The translations under genes were made by a program, and so were the position numbers. The notes beneath the pieces are model-generated. The model was not told where the DNA came from. It saw only the letters and a program-made list of their open reading frames with translations, and made no database searches. A stretch of 64,000 nt of DNA from Lutimonas vermicola. Lineage in GTDB: Bacteria; Bacteroidota; Bacteroidia; Flavobacteriales; Flavobacteriaceae. Position 1 is the first letter of the stretch; each line of letters begins with the position of its first letter. Positions 8,407 through 16,153 of this stretch are shown here, in pieces. The DNA is taken from assembly GCF_038433205.1 (NCBI RefSeq), contig NZ_JBCDNA010000001.1, forward strand, positions 434,001 through 498,000, written 5' to 3'.

Positions 8407-9966
8407 ATGATAGCAACAACCATTAGCATAGCAATCGTAGCCCTTATCCTGGGTTATTTTATTGCCAAAGTTTTAGAAAAAAAGAAGGCATCATCCACGC
8501 TTAAAAATGTAAGCAAGCAGGCGGCTTCGATTCTAAAGGAGGCAAAAATTGAAGCGGATGTAATTAAAAAAGATAAAATTTTACAGGCGAAGGAAAAGTT
8601 CATAGAGCTTAAATCAGAGCATGAAAAGGTTATTTTATCGAGAGATAAAAAAATCAATGAAGCTGAAAAGCGAATCAGGGATAAAGAATCCAAGGTGTCT
8701 CAGGAATTGGACAAGAACAAGAAGATCAACCATAATTTAGAAGAGAAGAATAAACAACTTCAGAACAGGCTTGAAATCATAGAGAAGAAAAAGACAGAAA
8801 TTGACAAGCTTCATAAGCGTCAGGTTGAACAACTTGAAACACTTTCGGGTATGTCTGCTGCAGAAGCTAAAAAGGAGTTAGTGGAAACCCTCAAAGAAGA
8901 AGCGAGGAGTGATGCAATGTCTTTTATGCAAAGTACGCTGGAGGAGGCCAAAATGGGTGCCCAACAGGAAGCAAAAAAAGTTATTTTAAATACGATTCAA
9001 CGCATTGGAGTTGAACAAACTATTGATAACTGTGTGTCTGTGTTTAATCTTGAGAATGACGATGTAAAAGGAAGGATAATCGGAAGAGAGGGAAGAAATA
9101 TAAGGGCTATAGAGTCTACAACCGGTGTTGAAATAATTGTTGATGATACTCCCGAAGCCATTATATTATCTTGTTTTGATCCTGTCAGGAGAGAAGTAGC
9201 CAGATTGTCTTTGCATAAATTGGTTACAGATGGAAGAATTCACCCGGCCAGGATAGAAGAAGTCGTGGCTAAGACGACAAAAGAGATCAATGAAGAGATT
9301 ATAGAGGTTGGTAAACGCGCTGTAATCGACTTGGGTATTCACGGATTGCATCCTGAATTAATTAAAACGGTGGGACGGATGAAATATCGATCGTCCTATG
9401 GTCAGAACCTGCTTCAACATTCAAGGGAAGTTGCGAATTTATGCGCTGTTATGGCATCTGAATTGGGTTTGAACCCAAAAATTGCAAAAAGAGCCGGCTT
9501 ACTGCATGATATTGGCAAGGTACCGGATACAGATACTGAATTGCCACATGCAATTTTAGGCATGCAGTGGGCAGAAAAATACAATGAGAAACCTGATGTT
9601 TGCAATGCAATCGGAGCGCATCATGATGAAATTGAAATGAAATCATTATACGCGCCCATAGTCCAGGTTTGTGATGCCATTTCGGGTGCCAGGCCCGGAG
9701 CGAGAAGACAGGTTGTCGATTCATACATTCAAAGGTTAAAAGAACTTGAAGACCTAGCCTTCGCTTTTAACGGAGTACAAAAGGCTTATGCCATCCAGGC
9801 AGGCAGAGAACTGCGTGTGATTGTTGAAAGTGAAAAAGTGGACGATACAAAGGCAGCAGAATTATCTTTTAATATTACTCAGAAGATCCAAAATGACATG
9901 ACCTATCCGGGACAGGTAAAAGTTACGGTGATTAGAGAAACAAGAGTGGTTAATATAGCCAAATAA
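8407..9966 (+). CDS. rny: Ribonuclease Y
   Basis: A 519-residue endoribonuclease that starts bulk mRNA decay at the inner membrane. The N-terminal helix (about 2-18) anchors it. Residues 25-200 are a Lys/Glu-rich coiled coil. The KH RNA-binding domain contains GRIIGREGRNIRAIE (about 218-232), and the HD domain contains LLHDIGKVPD and IGAHHDE, giving the metal-binding His-Asp pair. Length, order of domains and the closing VNIAK are standard. The start ATG at 8407 lies directly behind the 6S RNA terminator, so transcription may come from a promoter within or just after that RNA, or by read-through. Confidence 0.96.
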   Translation: MIATTISIAIVALILGYFIAKVLEKKKASSTLKNVSKQAASILKEAKIEADVIKKDKILQAKEKFIELKSEHEKVILSRDKKINEAEKRIRDKESKVSQELDKNKKINHNLEEKNKQLQNRLEIIEKKKTEIDKLHKRQVEQLETLSGMSAAEAKKELVETLKEEARSDAMSFMQSTLEEAKMGAQQEAKKVILNTIQRIGVEQTIDNCVSVFNLENDDVKGRIIGREGRNIRAIESTTGVEIIVDDTPEAIILSCFDPVRREVARLSLHKLVTDGRIHPARIEEVVAKTTKEINEEIIEVGKRAVIDLGIHGLHPELIKTVGRMKYRSSYGQNLLQHSREVANLCAVMASELGLNPKIAKRAGLLHDIGKVPDTDTELPHAILGMQWAEKYNEKPDVCNAIGAHHDEIEMKSLYAPIVQVCDAISGARPGARRQVVDSYIQRLKELEDLAFAFNGVQKAYAIQAGRELRVIVESEKVDDTKAAELSFNITQKIQNDMTYPGQVKVTVIRETRVVNIAK

Positions 9967-10050
9967 GGTTATTGAAGTGCCGTCCCGAAATAAGAGCCAT
10001 ACTTGATTAGGTGTTCATTGGTTAACAAAGAATTGTTATAATAATGCAGT

Positions 10051-11163
10051 TCAATCTCTTTTGGGTTCACCCTTTAATATGGGAACTTTGTCCTCAATCA
10101 TATCAACTGGTTTACTTATAGGTTTTGGAGCTTTGAATCGGTAGCCAAAATATACGCTGAAATGATTTTGCATTGGAGTAATTCCAACCTTACGAGAAGT
10201 TAATTTTTCATTCGTAAGTCTATTTTTAATTTCTGCTCCAAAAAATATTTTATCTCCGTTATAACCACCCCCGAAGCCGTAGTTTAGAGCAACGATTGCC
10301 TTATTAAAAGTTTCTTTTGTCTTTCCTTCAGGGCTGTGTATTTGGGTCGTATAAAAATCAATCCCGGCGCTGGGTACCCCATAAGCATTTAAAAACCAAA
10401 ACTTTTTAAGCACAAAAGTATAATAGTAACCTGCAGAAAGGGCCAGATTTACACCATTGTATTCATTATAATAATCCCTCAAGATACGATCACCATTCTC
10501 ATCCTTGATGACATTTGTTCCTGTTATGTCATAAATAGTATAATTTATTCCAGGCATAAAAGAACCGGCACTTTTGACCTGTACTTCGGTTTGAGACTGA
10601 AATGCTCTCATAGAATAGTTTTTGTTAAACTTATAGGATGAAGAACCATAAAGAATATTAGAAGACATTTCGGGAAATTGAATTCTAATATTATTGTTAG
10701 AATCTAGAAAATCACTGGTATTAGATAGATAATAGCCTTTATCTATATTGTATTCCAGTTTATGATTCCAATTGTCAAAAAGCAATTGAAGACGAAACCT
10801 AAAAGTATCCGAGCCTCCTTTTTTCTCCTGTTGCTCGTCCGATATTTTGGGCCGAATACTCATACGAATGGAAAGAAATTTATAACTGAATACGACACCA
10901 TATCTAAGATTTAAATTTGGCTTTAAATCAAATTCATCACCATCGTTTAAAATAACATAAGTTGTGACGTCATTGCTAACTTCAAGTTTGACATTAAACC
11001 TTTTTTTATAATCAATAATATAATTGTTTAAAACACTGTCTTTTGACTCTTCCTTTCCGATGGTCTGCTCTTGAGCCGATAAAGGATTTATAGTCAAGAA
11101 TGCCAGACCCGAACACAGGATTAGAGCATATTGAAAAAAACGATTTTCAAGTTTTCTAAACAC
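10051..11163 (-). CDS. DUF4421-type outer-membrane protein
   Basis: A 370-residue exported protein with an N-terminal signal peptide (about 1-30, ending PLSAQ). The body alternates hydrophobic and polar residues in beta-strand fashion (for instance ALSAGYYYTFVL and HFSVYFGYRFKAP), consistent with an outer-membrane barrel, and it ends in a Lys/Pro-rich tail. The overall look, including DYKKRFNVKLEVSNDVTTYVI early on, resembles the DUF4421 family seen in Bacteroidota; that assignment is from memory. The function is unknown. It stands alone on the minus strand, convergent with rny, with 84 nt between the stop codons. Confidence 0.7.
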   Translation of the reverse strand: MFRKLENRFFQYALILCSGLAFLTINPLSAQEQTIGKEESKDSVLNNYIIDYKKRFNVKLEVSNDVTTYVILNDGDEFDLKPNLNLRYGVVFSYKFLSIRMSIRPKISDEQQEKKGGSDTFRFRLQLLFDNWNHKLEYNIDKGYYLSNTSDFLDSNNNIRIQFPEMSSNILYGSSSYKFNKNYSMRAFQSQTEVQVKSAGSFMPGINYTIYDITGTNVIKDENGDRILRDYYNEYNGVNLALSAGYYYTFVLKKFWFLNAYGVPSAGIDFYTTQIHSPEGKTKETFNKAIVALNYGFGGGYNGDKIFFGAEIKNRLTNEKLTSRKVGITPMQNHFSVYFGYRFKAPKPISKPVDMIEDKVPILKGEPKRD

Positions 11164-11446
11164 TTGGTTTATTTAAATTTGGTATTTATTATCAATCCGC
11201 TAAACATCAATATGATAGATAGAATATATTTTATCATTGATCAATTTTATATTTGCAATTTTCTACTTAAAAGGGCCACAATTCAAAAATACATTTTTCT
11301 GATAATGAAAAGTCTTGTTCAAGGCAGTATATCAGGCCATAAACTTTAGATCTTGAGCTTTGGTTTTGAACATTCTGTATGGCACCATAGTAATGAACGC
11401 CGACACGTAAAAAAAATCAAAACCCCATAAAAGTTAAGTATCCTGG

Positions 11447-12241
11447 TTAACCATTTTGTTTTTCTTGCGCTTTTTTGGCCTTTTTAGCTTCTTTTTTCTT
11501 AGCCTTTTTTTCTTTATTGGAATTTTTCATCGCTTTAATTTCCTCTTTCTTGTCAAGGCTCAGACCAAATGGTACATTTAGTTTTAAGAACAAGGAACTG
11601 TTCCTGCTTCCCGAAACACCTTTGTATACGTCAAGAAAGCCGTAATAATATCTGGCACCAATGGTCCATCCTAAACCTTTAAGTAAACGATACCCCACAC
11701 CTCCGGCAATTCCCATATCAAAGCGGTTGATCATATCGGTATTGGTTTCTCTGATTCTGGCCTCATTTCCGTCAATTTTAGAATCAAACTGGACAAATGC
11801 TTTGGTAGCCAAACCAAATTGAGGACCTATTTCAGCATGCATATTATTCTTAAATTTATATTTAGCCAAGGCAGGAACTATAAAATAATTGATGCGCTGT
11901 TTATACGCACCTTCTTCCTCATATATTCTAACACCTAAAAAATCAAGATCCTTTTCAGTAAGGTTGTCTAATCCAAGGGTAGATTTTACCAAAACACCTG
12001 TATTGAGATACCATTGCTCCTTCATTTTTATATCAAAATAGAACCCAAGGTTGAGCTCCCGACTATAGCTGTTAGAGTCCATGTTTCCAATATTGGAGAA
12101 ATTCAAGCCTCCATCCAGACCAAATTCGATTTTCCCTGAATTCAGTTTATCCCCTAAAAGTAATGCAATTAAAACCTGAGACTGAACGGAGTATGTTATC
12201 AAAAGCATTAGAATTAATACAAATGTTTTTTCTTTTTTCAT
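11447..12241 (-). CDS. PorT-like outer-membrane barrel with Lys-rich tail
   Basis: A 264-residue protein: signal peptide 1-21, then a small beta barrel typical of the Bacteroidota outer-membrane beta-barrel (OMP_b-brl_2/PorT-like) proteins, with strands such as IEFGLDGGLNFSN, WYLNTGVLVKS and GLGWTIGARYYYGF. The last 30 or so residues are unusual: a highly basic Lys/Ala/Glu run (KEKKAKKKEAKKAKK) after the last strand, where barrels normally end in an aromatic residue. The tail could face the periplasm or interact with polyanions. No operon partner is seen. The specific function is unknown. Confidence 0.75.
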   Translation of the reverse strand: MKKEKTFVLILMLLITYSVQSQVLIALLLGDKLNSGKIEFGLDGGLNFSNIGNMDSNSYSRELNLGFYFDIKMKEQWYLNTGVLVKSTLGLDNLTEKDLDFLGVRIYEEEGAYKQRINYFIVPALAKYKFKNNMHAEIGPQFGLATKAFVQFDSKIDGNEARIRETNTDMINRFDMGIAGGVGYRLLKGLGWTIGARYYYGFLDVYKGVSGSRNSSLFLKLNVPFGLSLDKKEEIKAMKNSNKEKKAKKKEAKKAKKAQEKQNG

Positions 12242-12420
12242 GGGTTTGATTTATTTCACTGTATAGCCTTTACCTTCAATACATGCGGAAAAAGCCTTAT
12301 TAACATTGATCAAATTTATAAATAAATAAAAAATCAATTCACGATACTTCTTCTAATTTATTCAATTCAGGAATATAAATGTCAAAACAAGATTAAAAGC
12401 ATGAATTTTAAAAAAGCACT

Positions 12421-13044
12421 TTATTTAAACTTGTAGTAGAAACTTAAAATAAACTGTGAATTAGAGGTATCAACCAAAGCGAAATCAATGTCTGTGTTTT
12501 CTCGAATAAAACTAGCTTCAGAATCTGAAAAACCAGTTTCCCATCGAATATCAGCACCCAACTTTCCAAAGTTAAGCCCCAGTCCAACTTGTCCTGAAAC
12601 CAGGAAATCATCCGAAGTCAGGTTCGAGACGCGTTCTATACTTTCGGGTACTGACAGTTTTGTGTTCATGACATAAGAAAAATTCGGGCCAAAAAAGAAT
12701 CTACCAATTTTAAACACCCTAAAGCCAAGTAAAACAGGCAATTCTAATTTGTTCATTTTTAACTTGCTTTTATCCCCTTCCAACTTATAACTGCTCTCGG
12801 TATGTGTGTAAATCAGTTCAGGTCTTATATATAAAAACAGAGGTAATTTAATTTCAGAGAGAATACCGATATGATATCCAACTTCTTCGCTTGAGGAAAA
12901 GGAAAGAGGGCCTCCATCAGCAATTGTTCTGAGGTCTCCATTTTCGTTGTAATTGATGCCTCCTTTAATACCCCAATTTAAAAACTGGGCATGGGCACTC
13001 AATGCAAAACAAAAAAGAACGAGAAATAGGCATAGATTTTTCAT
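12421..13044 (-). CDS. Porin-family outer-membrane beta-barrel protein
   Basis: A 207-residue protein with a signal peptide (1-19, ending SAHAQ) followed by an eight-stranded-type barrel: FLNWGIKGGINYNENG at the start, paired amphipathic strands, and a C-terminal strand FILSFYYKFK ending on an aromatic/basic pattern. This is the general OMP_b-brl/PorT-like fold that is abundant in Flavobacteria; substrate or partner is not evident. The gene stands alone on the minus strand, separated from the other barrel gene by about 180 nt of AT-rich sequence. Confidence 0.75.
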   Translation of the reverse strand: MKNLCLFLVLFCFALSAHAQFLNWGIKGGINYNENGDLRTIADGGPLSFSSSEEVGYHIGILSEIKLPLFLYIRPELIYTHTESSYKLEGDKSKLKMNKLELPVLLGFRVFKIGRFFFGPNFSYVMNTKLSVPESIERVSNLTSDDFLVSGQVGLGLNFGKLGADIRWETGFSDSEASFIRENTDIDFALVDTSNSQFILSFYYKFK

Positions 13045-13080
13045 CGGGGAAATATTTATATCAAAAATAGGAATTAATTT

Positions 13081-13437
13081 CTTTTAAGCACTCTGTTTAC
13101 ATGAGCAATAATGGCTTTATCATTCAATTTGTATTTCCCCTCAGATTGTTAAACCAACAGCTATAAGAATGATATTGGCTTCCGTTATTCCAATTTAAAA
13201 AACCGTTCCGGGTTTTCTTTGATAATTTAATCTTTTGAGATTTCACCAACTCTGCGCATAATGCCGCAACATGCATAGTGGTTTTGCCTAATTCTGCGAA
13301 TCCTTCACCAAAGCCGGCGCGGGTATATGTTTTTTTTAAAAGGTGTGCTTTTTTACTTCTTAATTGAGGAAAACAGTGTTTTTTGGATATAGTAATAACA
13401 GTATTTAATGTTTGTTTAAAAATGAATAATTGACTAT
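13081..13437 (-). other. Intergenic stretch with an unexplained coding-like open frame
   Basis: The 393-nt gap between the porin gene and maf has no standard gene. On the minus strand one frame stays open from the maf stop region down to about 13090. From about 13330 it reads coding-like peptide, including AGFGEGFAELGKTTM and VAALCAELVKSQKIKLSKK. The only ATG in it (near 13276) would give 50 residues. Bases 13261-13320 are about half G+C by eye count, well above the AT-rich flanks. It may be a remnant of a transferred gene or an interspersed repeat; I do not recognise it. Confidence 0.35.
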
Positions 13438-14019
13438 TTAAATCTTGTGCATGGCATCATAAAATAGTTGGATAGGGAAGCCCATCACATTGAAGTAATT
13501 TCCTTCAATACGTTCAATACCGATATAACCCAGCCATTCCTGTATTCCGTAGGCACCGGCTTTGTCAAAGGGCTTATATTGATCGATATAATAATTGATC
13601 TCTTTATCGGAGAGTTCTTTGAAAATCACTTTTGTGGTATCTGAAAAGACTAATTGTTTATACATTGTGGTCAAGGCGACTGAACTGATCACTTCGTGAC
13701 TTTTATTTGACAGTGACCTGAGCATTTTCCTGGCATCATTTTTAGATTTTGGCTTACCCAGGGCTGTATCCTCGAGCCAGACAATCGTGTCGGCAGTAAT
13801 CAGGATATCTTTATCAGTTAATTCGGGCAAAAAAGGTGCAGCTTTTAATTTTGAAAGGTATTCACTAATTTCTTTCCCTTTTAAATGAGACGGGTAAGAT
13901 TCTTCTGTTTCCTTGATTCTAATTTCAAAATCAAGGCCAAGCTCCTTTAAAAAAAGACTTCGCCTGGGTGACCCGGAGGCAAGGATAAGGTGTCTGTTTT
14001 GAACTAGTTCACTTAACAT
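13438..14019 (-). CDS. maf: Maf-family nucleoside triphosphate pyrophosphatase
   Basis: A 193-residue cytosolic enzyme of the Maf/HAM1 fold. It opens with the family signature ILASGSPRR (about 12-20) and holds the substrate loop GKPKSKNDARKML and the DTIVWL and GAYGIQ segments that carry the acidic and Lys residues of the site. Maf proteins hydrolyse dTTP, UTP or modified nucleotides to the monophosphate and have been linked to septum control. Its start lies 2 nt after the UbiA-family stop, in the operon smpB-ubiA family-maf. Confidence 0.9.
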   Translation of the reverse strand: MLSELVQNRHLILASGSPRRSLFLKELGLDFEIRIKETEESYPSHLKGKEISEYLSKLKAAPFLPELTDKDILITADTIVWLEDTALGKPKSKNDARKMLRSLSNKSHEVISSVALTTMYKQLVFSDTTKVIFKELSDKEINYYIDQYKPFDKAGAYGIQEWLGYIGIERIEGNYFNVMGFPIQLFYDAMHKI

Positions 14020-14021
14020 AT

Positions 14022-14927
14022 TTAAATAACTATGACTGATAAAATACCCAGAAGCATGATTATTTTTAGTATTCCGCTTAGTTTGTGGAAATCGGTTTTA
14101 TGTTGTGCCCTTGATAATCTGAATATAAAATAGAGCAGAGGTAAAGTAACCAATGTTGTGAGGTATATACTAACCTGTTTATGCTCGCCGTATACATAAT
14201 AAGATACCAGGCTTATGGCCGCCATAAGCAACAAGGTTAAGGTTATCAGGATTCTTTTCGCAGATCGCTGCCCAAGAATGATGGGGATCGACCTGGCTTC
14301 AATGGCTTTATCCCCTTCAATATCTTCCATGTCTTTTACAACTTCTCTTAAAAAAGTGAGAACAAATCCAAAGACACCGAATAAGAGGACAATATTCAGA
14401 ATAGAACGCTGAGATTCCAGGTTATATTGATTTGTTGCGGGCGCCACATCAAAAACAGCGACCATTAATATACAGAAAAAGACAATTGAAGAGACGATTA
14501 AATTACCTAATAATAACTTCTTTTTTAACTGCTTGGCATATTTATATAGAAGTAATGATGTAAGTACATAAATGATGAAAAACGAAGTGTTTCCTACATG
14601 ATAAGACAGATACATGCCCAAAAGTAAACCGACCGAATTAAAAGCAATAAAAAGATTTTGAGCTGTTAGTCGCGTAAGTTTTTTATCGACAAATAATTTT
14701 TCGGGCTTGTTGATGATATCTGCTTTTACATCGTGAATGTCATTAATGATATATCCCGCGATGGCTACAAAGACAGTGGAAAGTGCTAAAAGGATAAAGT
14801 CTATATGATCAAGGGATACCTGTATATCAAATTTTTCGAAGAGTACATATTTAAAGAGGAGTTGAATCAATAAGATCATCAAAACGTTCTTCCATCTGAA
14901 AAAAATTAAATAATCTTTAGGGCTCAT
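14022..14927 (-). CDS. UbiA-family prenyltransferase (geranylgeranylglycerol-phosphate type)
   Basis: A 301-residue inner-membrane protein with about eight hydrophobic helices. The two metal-diphosphate motifs of the family are present: NDIHDVKAD (62-70) and DMEDIEGD (about 215-222). UbiA enzymes move a polyprenyl chain from its diphosphate to an acceptor. In Flavobacteria, proteins at this locus are usually annotated as geranylgeranylglycerol-phosphate geranylgeranyltransferase by similarity to the archaeal lipid enzyme; whether it makes such a lipid, or acts in quinone synthesis, is not settled by the sequence. It overlaps smpB by 4 nt (ATGA) and is followed by maf after 2 nt. Confidence 0.82.
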   Translation of the reverse strand: MSPKDYLIFFRWKNVLMILLIQLLFKYVLFEKFDIQVSLDHIDFILLALSTVFVAIAGYIINDIHDVKADIINKPEKLFVDKKLTRLTAQNLFIAFNSVGLLLGMYLSYHVGNTSFFIIYVLTSLLLYKYAKQLKKKLLLGNLIVSSIVFFCILMVAVFDVAPATNQYNLESQRSILNIVLLFGVFGFVLTFLREVVKDMEDIEGDKAIEARSIPIILGQRSAKRILITLTLLLMAAISLVSYYVYGEHKQVSIYLTTLVTLPLLYFIFRLSRAQHKTDFHKLSGILKIIMLLGILSVIVI

Positions 14928-15382
14928 GAATAGTTCTTCTTTAATCTGTCAAGAGACTTCTTATGGTCCCGATCTTTAAGAACCTGTCTTTTATCGTATA
15001 ATTTTTTACCTTTACACAACGCAATTTGCAATTTGGCCCAGCCCTTGTCTGTTACAAATAATTTAAGCGGGATAATGGTTAATCCAACGTTTTGAACCTC
15101 TTTCTGTAGCTTTTTTAGTTCCTTCTTGTTCAGCAATAATTTCCGCTCACTTTTTGATTTGTGGTTATAGTAGCTCCCAAAACTATATTCCTCTATAAAC
15201 ATATTGATAACAAAGAGCTCGCCCTTTTCATTAAATTCACAAAAACTTTCTGTAATACGGGCTTTACTTTCCCGAATTGATTTTATTTCTGTACCCGTAA
15301 GTTGGATTCCAGCGATGTAAGTATCCAGAACTTCGTATTGAAAGCGGGCTTTTTTGTTCTGAATATTGATCTTCTTTTGCAT
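14924..15382 (-). CDS. smpB: SsrA-binding protein SmpB
   Basis: A 152-residue RNA-binding protein that brings tmRNA to stalled ribosomes for trans-translation. The OB-fold core shows GIQLTGTEIKSIRESKARI (about 30-48) and FCEFNEKGELFVINMFI; the C-terminal tail KRQVLKDRDHKKSLDRL is the basic helix that enters the mRNA channel. Length is standard. It is the first gene of a three-gene unit with a 4-nt overlap into the UbiA-family gene. No tmRNA gene was recognised in the window. Confidence 0.95.
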   Translation of the reverse strand: MQKKINIQNKKARFQYEVLDTYIAGIQLTGTEIKSIRESKARITESFCEFNEKGELFVINMFIEEYSFGSYYNHKSKSERKLLLNKKELKKLQKEVQNVGLTIIPLKLFVTDKGWAKLQIALCKGKKLYDKRQVLKDRDHKKSLDRLKKNYS

Positions 15383-15477
15383 GGAGCAAATCTAAATAAA
15401 AAAATCACGAAATGTAAATAATTCAATTCTAAATGAAGAAATCAATTGATTGATGAATACTTTGTATGAATTTCGGA

Positions 15478-15870
15478 TTAATTCAGTCCGGTCCATTCAA
15501 TTTTTATAAAGCCAGAATTCATAAGATGATTTAATTGCTGGTCTGGCAACTCACCGGCTTCGGCTTCGTACATGACGACCAAATTATTCAACAATTCAGA
15601 TTTGAGTTTTCCTGAATCATCAACTTCAATTTTAGCGATATAATCTGAGGTTCTGAACAAAGGTACGTTTTCGTAAATCAAAGGGTTTTCAATTTCAGGT
15701 CCTGCCATAATAATGGTTGCATCTATATTATCGGCATTGATGTTAAAAACATGTGAACCTAAATCTTTTATAATAATTGTTCCTGAAATTTCTTTAACGT
15801 CGTTTGTAGTACATGAAGTGAAAGACATAATGCATAAGCATAATGCATAACTTAAAAAATTCTTTTTCAT
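15478..15870 (-). CDS. Hypothetical lipoprotein
   Basis: A 130-residue protein with a lipoprotein signal: positively charged start, hydrophobic stretch and the lipobox SFTSC with C20 as the lipidated residue. The mature part is short and mixed, with IIIKDLGSHVFNINADNIDATIIM and an acidic segment; no domain is recognised. It stands alone, with 95 nt before smpB and about 280 nt of AT-rich sequence on its other side. The function is unknown. Confidence 0.7.
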   Translation of the reverse strand: MKKNFLSYALCLCIMSFTSCTTNDVKEISGTIIIKDLGSHVFNINADNIDATIIMAGPEIENPLIYENVPLFRTSDYIAKIEVDDSGKLKSELLNNLVVMYEAEAGELPDQQLNHLMNSGFIKIEWTGLN

Positions 15871-15954
15871 AACCCCTTATTTTATTTAGCTATTGTTATT
15901 CTAGATCTCTATAACGCTAAGGCATAAGGTTTTATTTTATTTAAGTTGATGTTT

Positions 15955-16122
15955 TTATTTTAGACCTTGAGTTGACCATTCATTTGAGGCCGGTTTTCTT
16001 GTCACAGAACAACCAGAGCCTCTTGATTTGAAATTTCCAGGGTTTACTTTTTTGATAAGCAGGTTTTTAGCCGGTGATTTTATAAGGCTTACATAATTAA
16101 AAACAAAGCTATTAATTAACAC
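15955..16122 (-). other. Possible 55-codon open frame between lipoprotein and ppc
   Basis: Inside the 283-nt gap a GTG at 16120-16122 opens a 55-residue frame on the minus strand, with text such as VNPGNFKSRGSGCSVTRKP. A stop codon sits directly before the GTG. Composition is slightly less AT-rich than the flanks. No family is recognised and no ribosome-binding site stands out. It could be a real small gene, a remnant, or chance. Confidence 0.2.
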
Positions 16123-16153
16123 TCAAAAACAAGTGTTTTCAACAACTCATGAA

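Noticed and set aside
11131..11349. Plus-strand 72-codon frame next to the DUF4421 gene.
   Set aside because: It overlaps the start of the DUF4421 gene, lacks a domain, and its composition fits AT-rich spacer.
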